Below are positions 1-5,037 of a stretch of 5,037 bases of DNA, piece after piece. Positions within the stretch are counted from its first letter, which is position 1. Every line of letters begins with the position of its first letter. The stretch comes from Caldilinea sp. (GTDB lineage: Bacteria; Chloroflexota; Anaerolineae; Caldilineales; Caldilineaceae): positions 1 through 5,037 of the forward strand of contig JANWYX010000229.1 of the NCBI GenBank assembly GCA_025055055.1, read 5' to 3'. The position numbers and the translations under genes were made by a program. The notes beneath the pieces are model-generated. The model saw nothing but the letters and a program-made list of their open reading frames with translations, searched no databases and was not told where the DNA came from.

Positions 1-1881
<1,881 letters not shown>

Positions 1882-1894
1882 GAGCAAGTCGCTG

Positions 1895-2683
<789 letters not shown>

Positions 2684-2690
2684 GGCCGAG

Positions 2691-2696
2691 CCTCCT
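2691..2696 (-). promoter_or_regulatory. Ribosome binding site AGGAGG for the membrane protein
   Basis: The minus strand reads AGGAGG here, 7 nt before the GTG at 2683. This consensus Shine-Dalgarno fixes the GTG as the start. It sits in the 23-nt AT-rich spacer after the FG-GAP stop (TAG at 2709-2707). That stop is followed at once by an in-frame TAA and two codons later by another TAG, so read-through into the next gene is well blocked. The spacer is too short for a separate promoter, so the gene is probably cotranscribed with those upstream. Confidence 0.88.
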
Positions 2697-2706
2697 AACT
2701 ATTTTA

Positions 2707-4407
<1,701 letters not shown>

Positions 4408-4424
4408 CGTTTGCGTTGTCCCAC

Positions 4425-5037
<613 letters not shown>

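Overview
The window looks like a carbohydrate-use locus from a moderately GC-rich bacterium. It holds four genes in two converging groups and almost no non-coding DNA. On the plus strand, positions 1-1881 are the 3' part of a glycoside hydrolase family 2 (GH2) enzyme whose N-terminal sugar-binding and Ig-like domains lie before the window. On the minus strand, reading from 5037 down to 1895, three genes form a tight operon: the C-terminal two thirds or more of a MalG-type sugar ABC transporter permease, a secreted FG-GAP/VCBS repeat protein ending in an ASPIC/UnbV (CRTAC1-like) domain, and a six-helix membrane protein of no family I can name.

The permease stop overlaps a possible GTG start of the FG-GAP gene (GTGA). 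The FG-GAP stop lies 23 nt before the GTG start of the membrane protein, which has a textbook AGGAGG ribosome binding site. The last gene of the operon and the GH2 gene converge with only 13 bp between their stop codons. A near-perfect 15-position hairpin with a TACG loop covers both stop regions and probably serves as a terminator in both directions.

The taxon cannot be fixed from the sequence. CUT1-type sugar importers, SHEIGQW-type GH2 enzymes, CRTAC1-like secreted proteins and membrane proteins with HxxEH motifs together suggest Chloroflexota (Anaerolineae or Caldilineae-like), but this comes from memory of such genomes and not from a search. A working picture is that the GH2 enzyme releases sugars from a glycan, the ABC system imports them, and the calcium-binding propeller-like protein acts outside the membrane. 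The role of the membrane protein is unknown. Its two halves repeat the same HxxEH...VHFxWN pattern, and it is the most novel item in the window.
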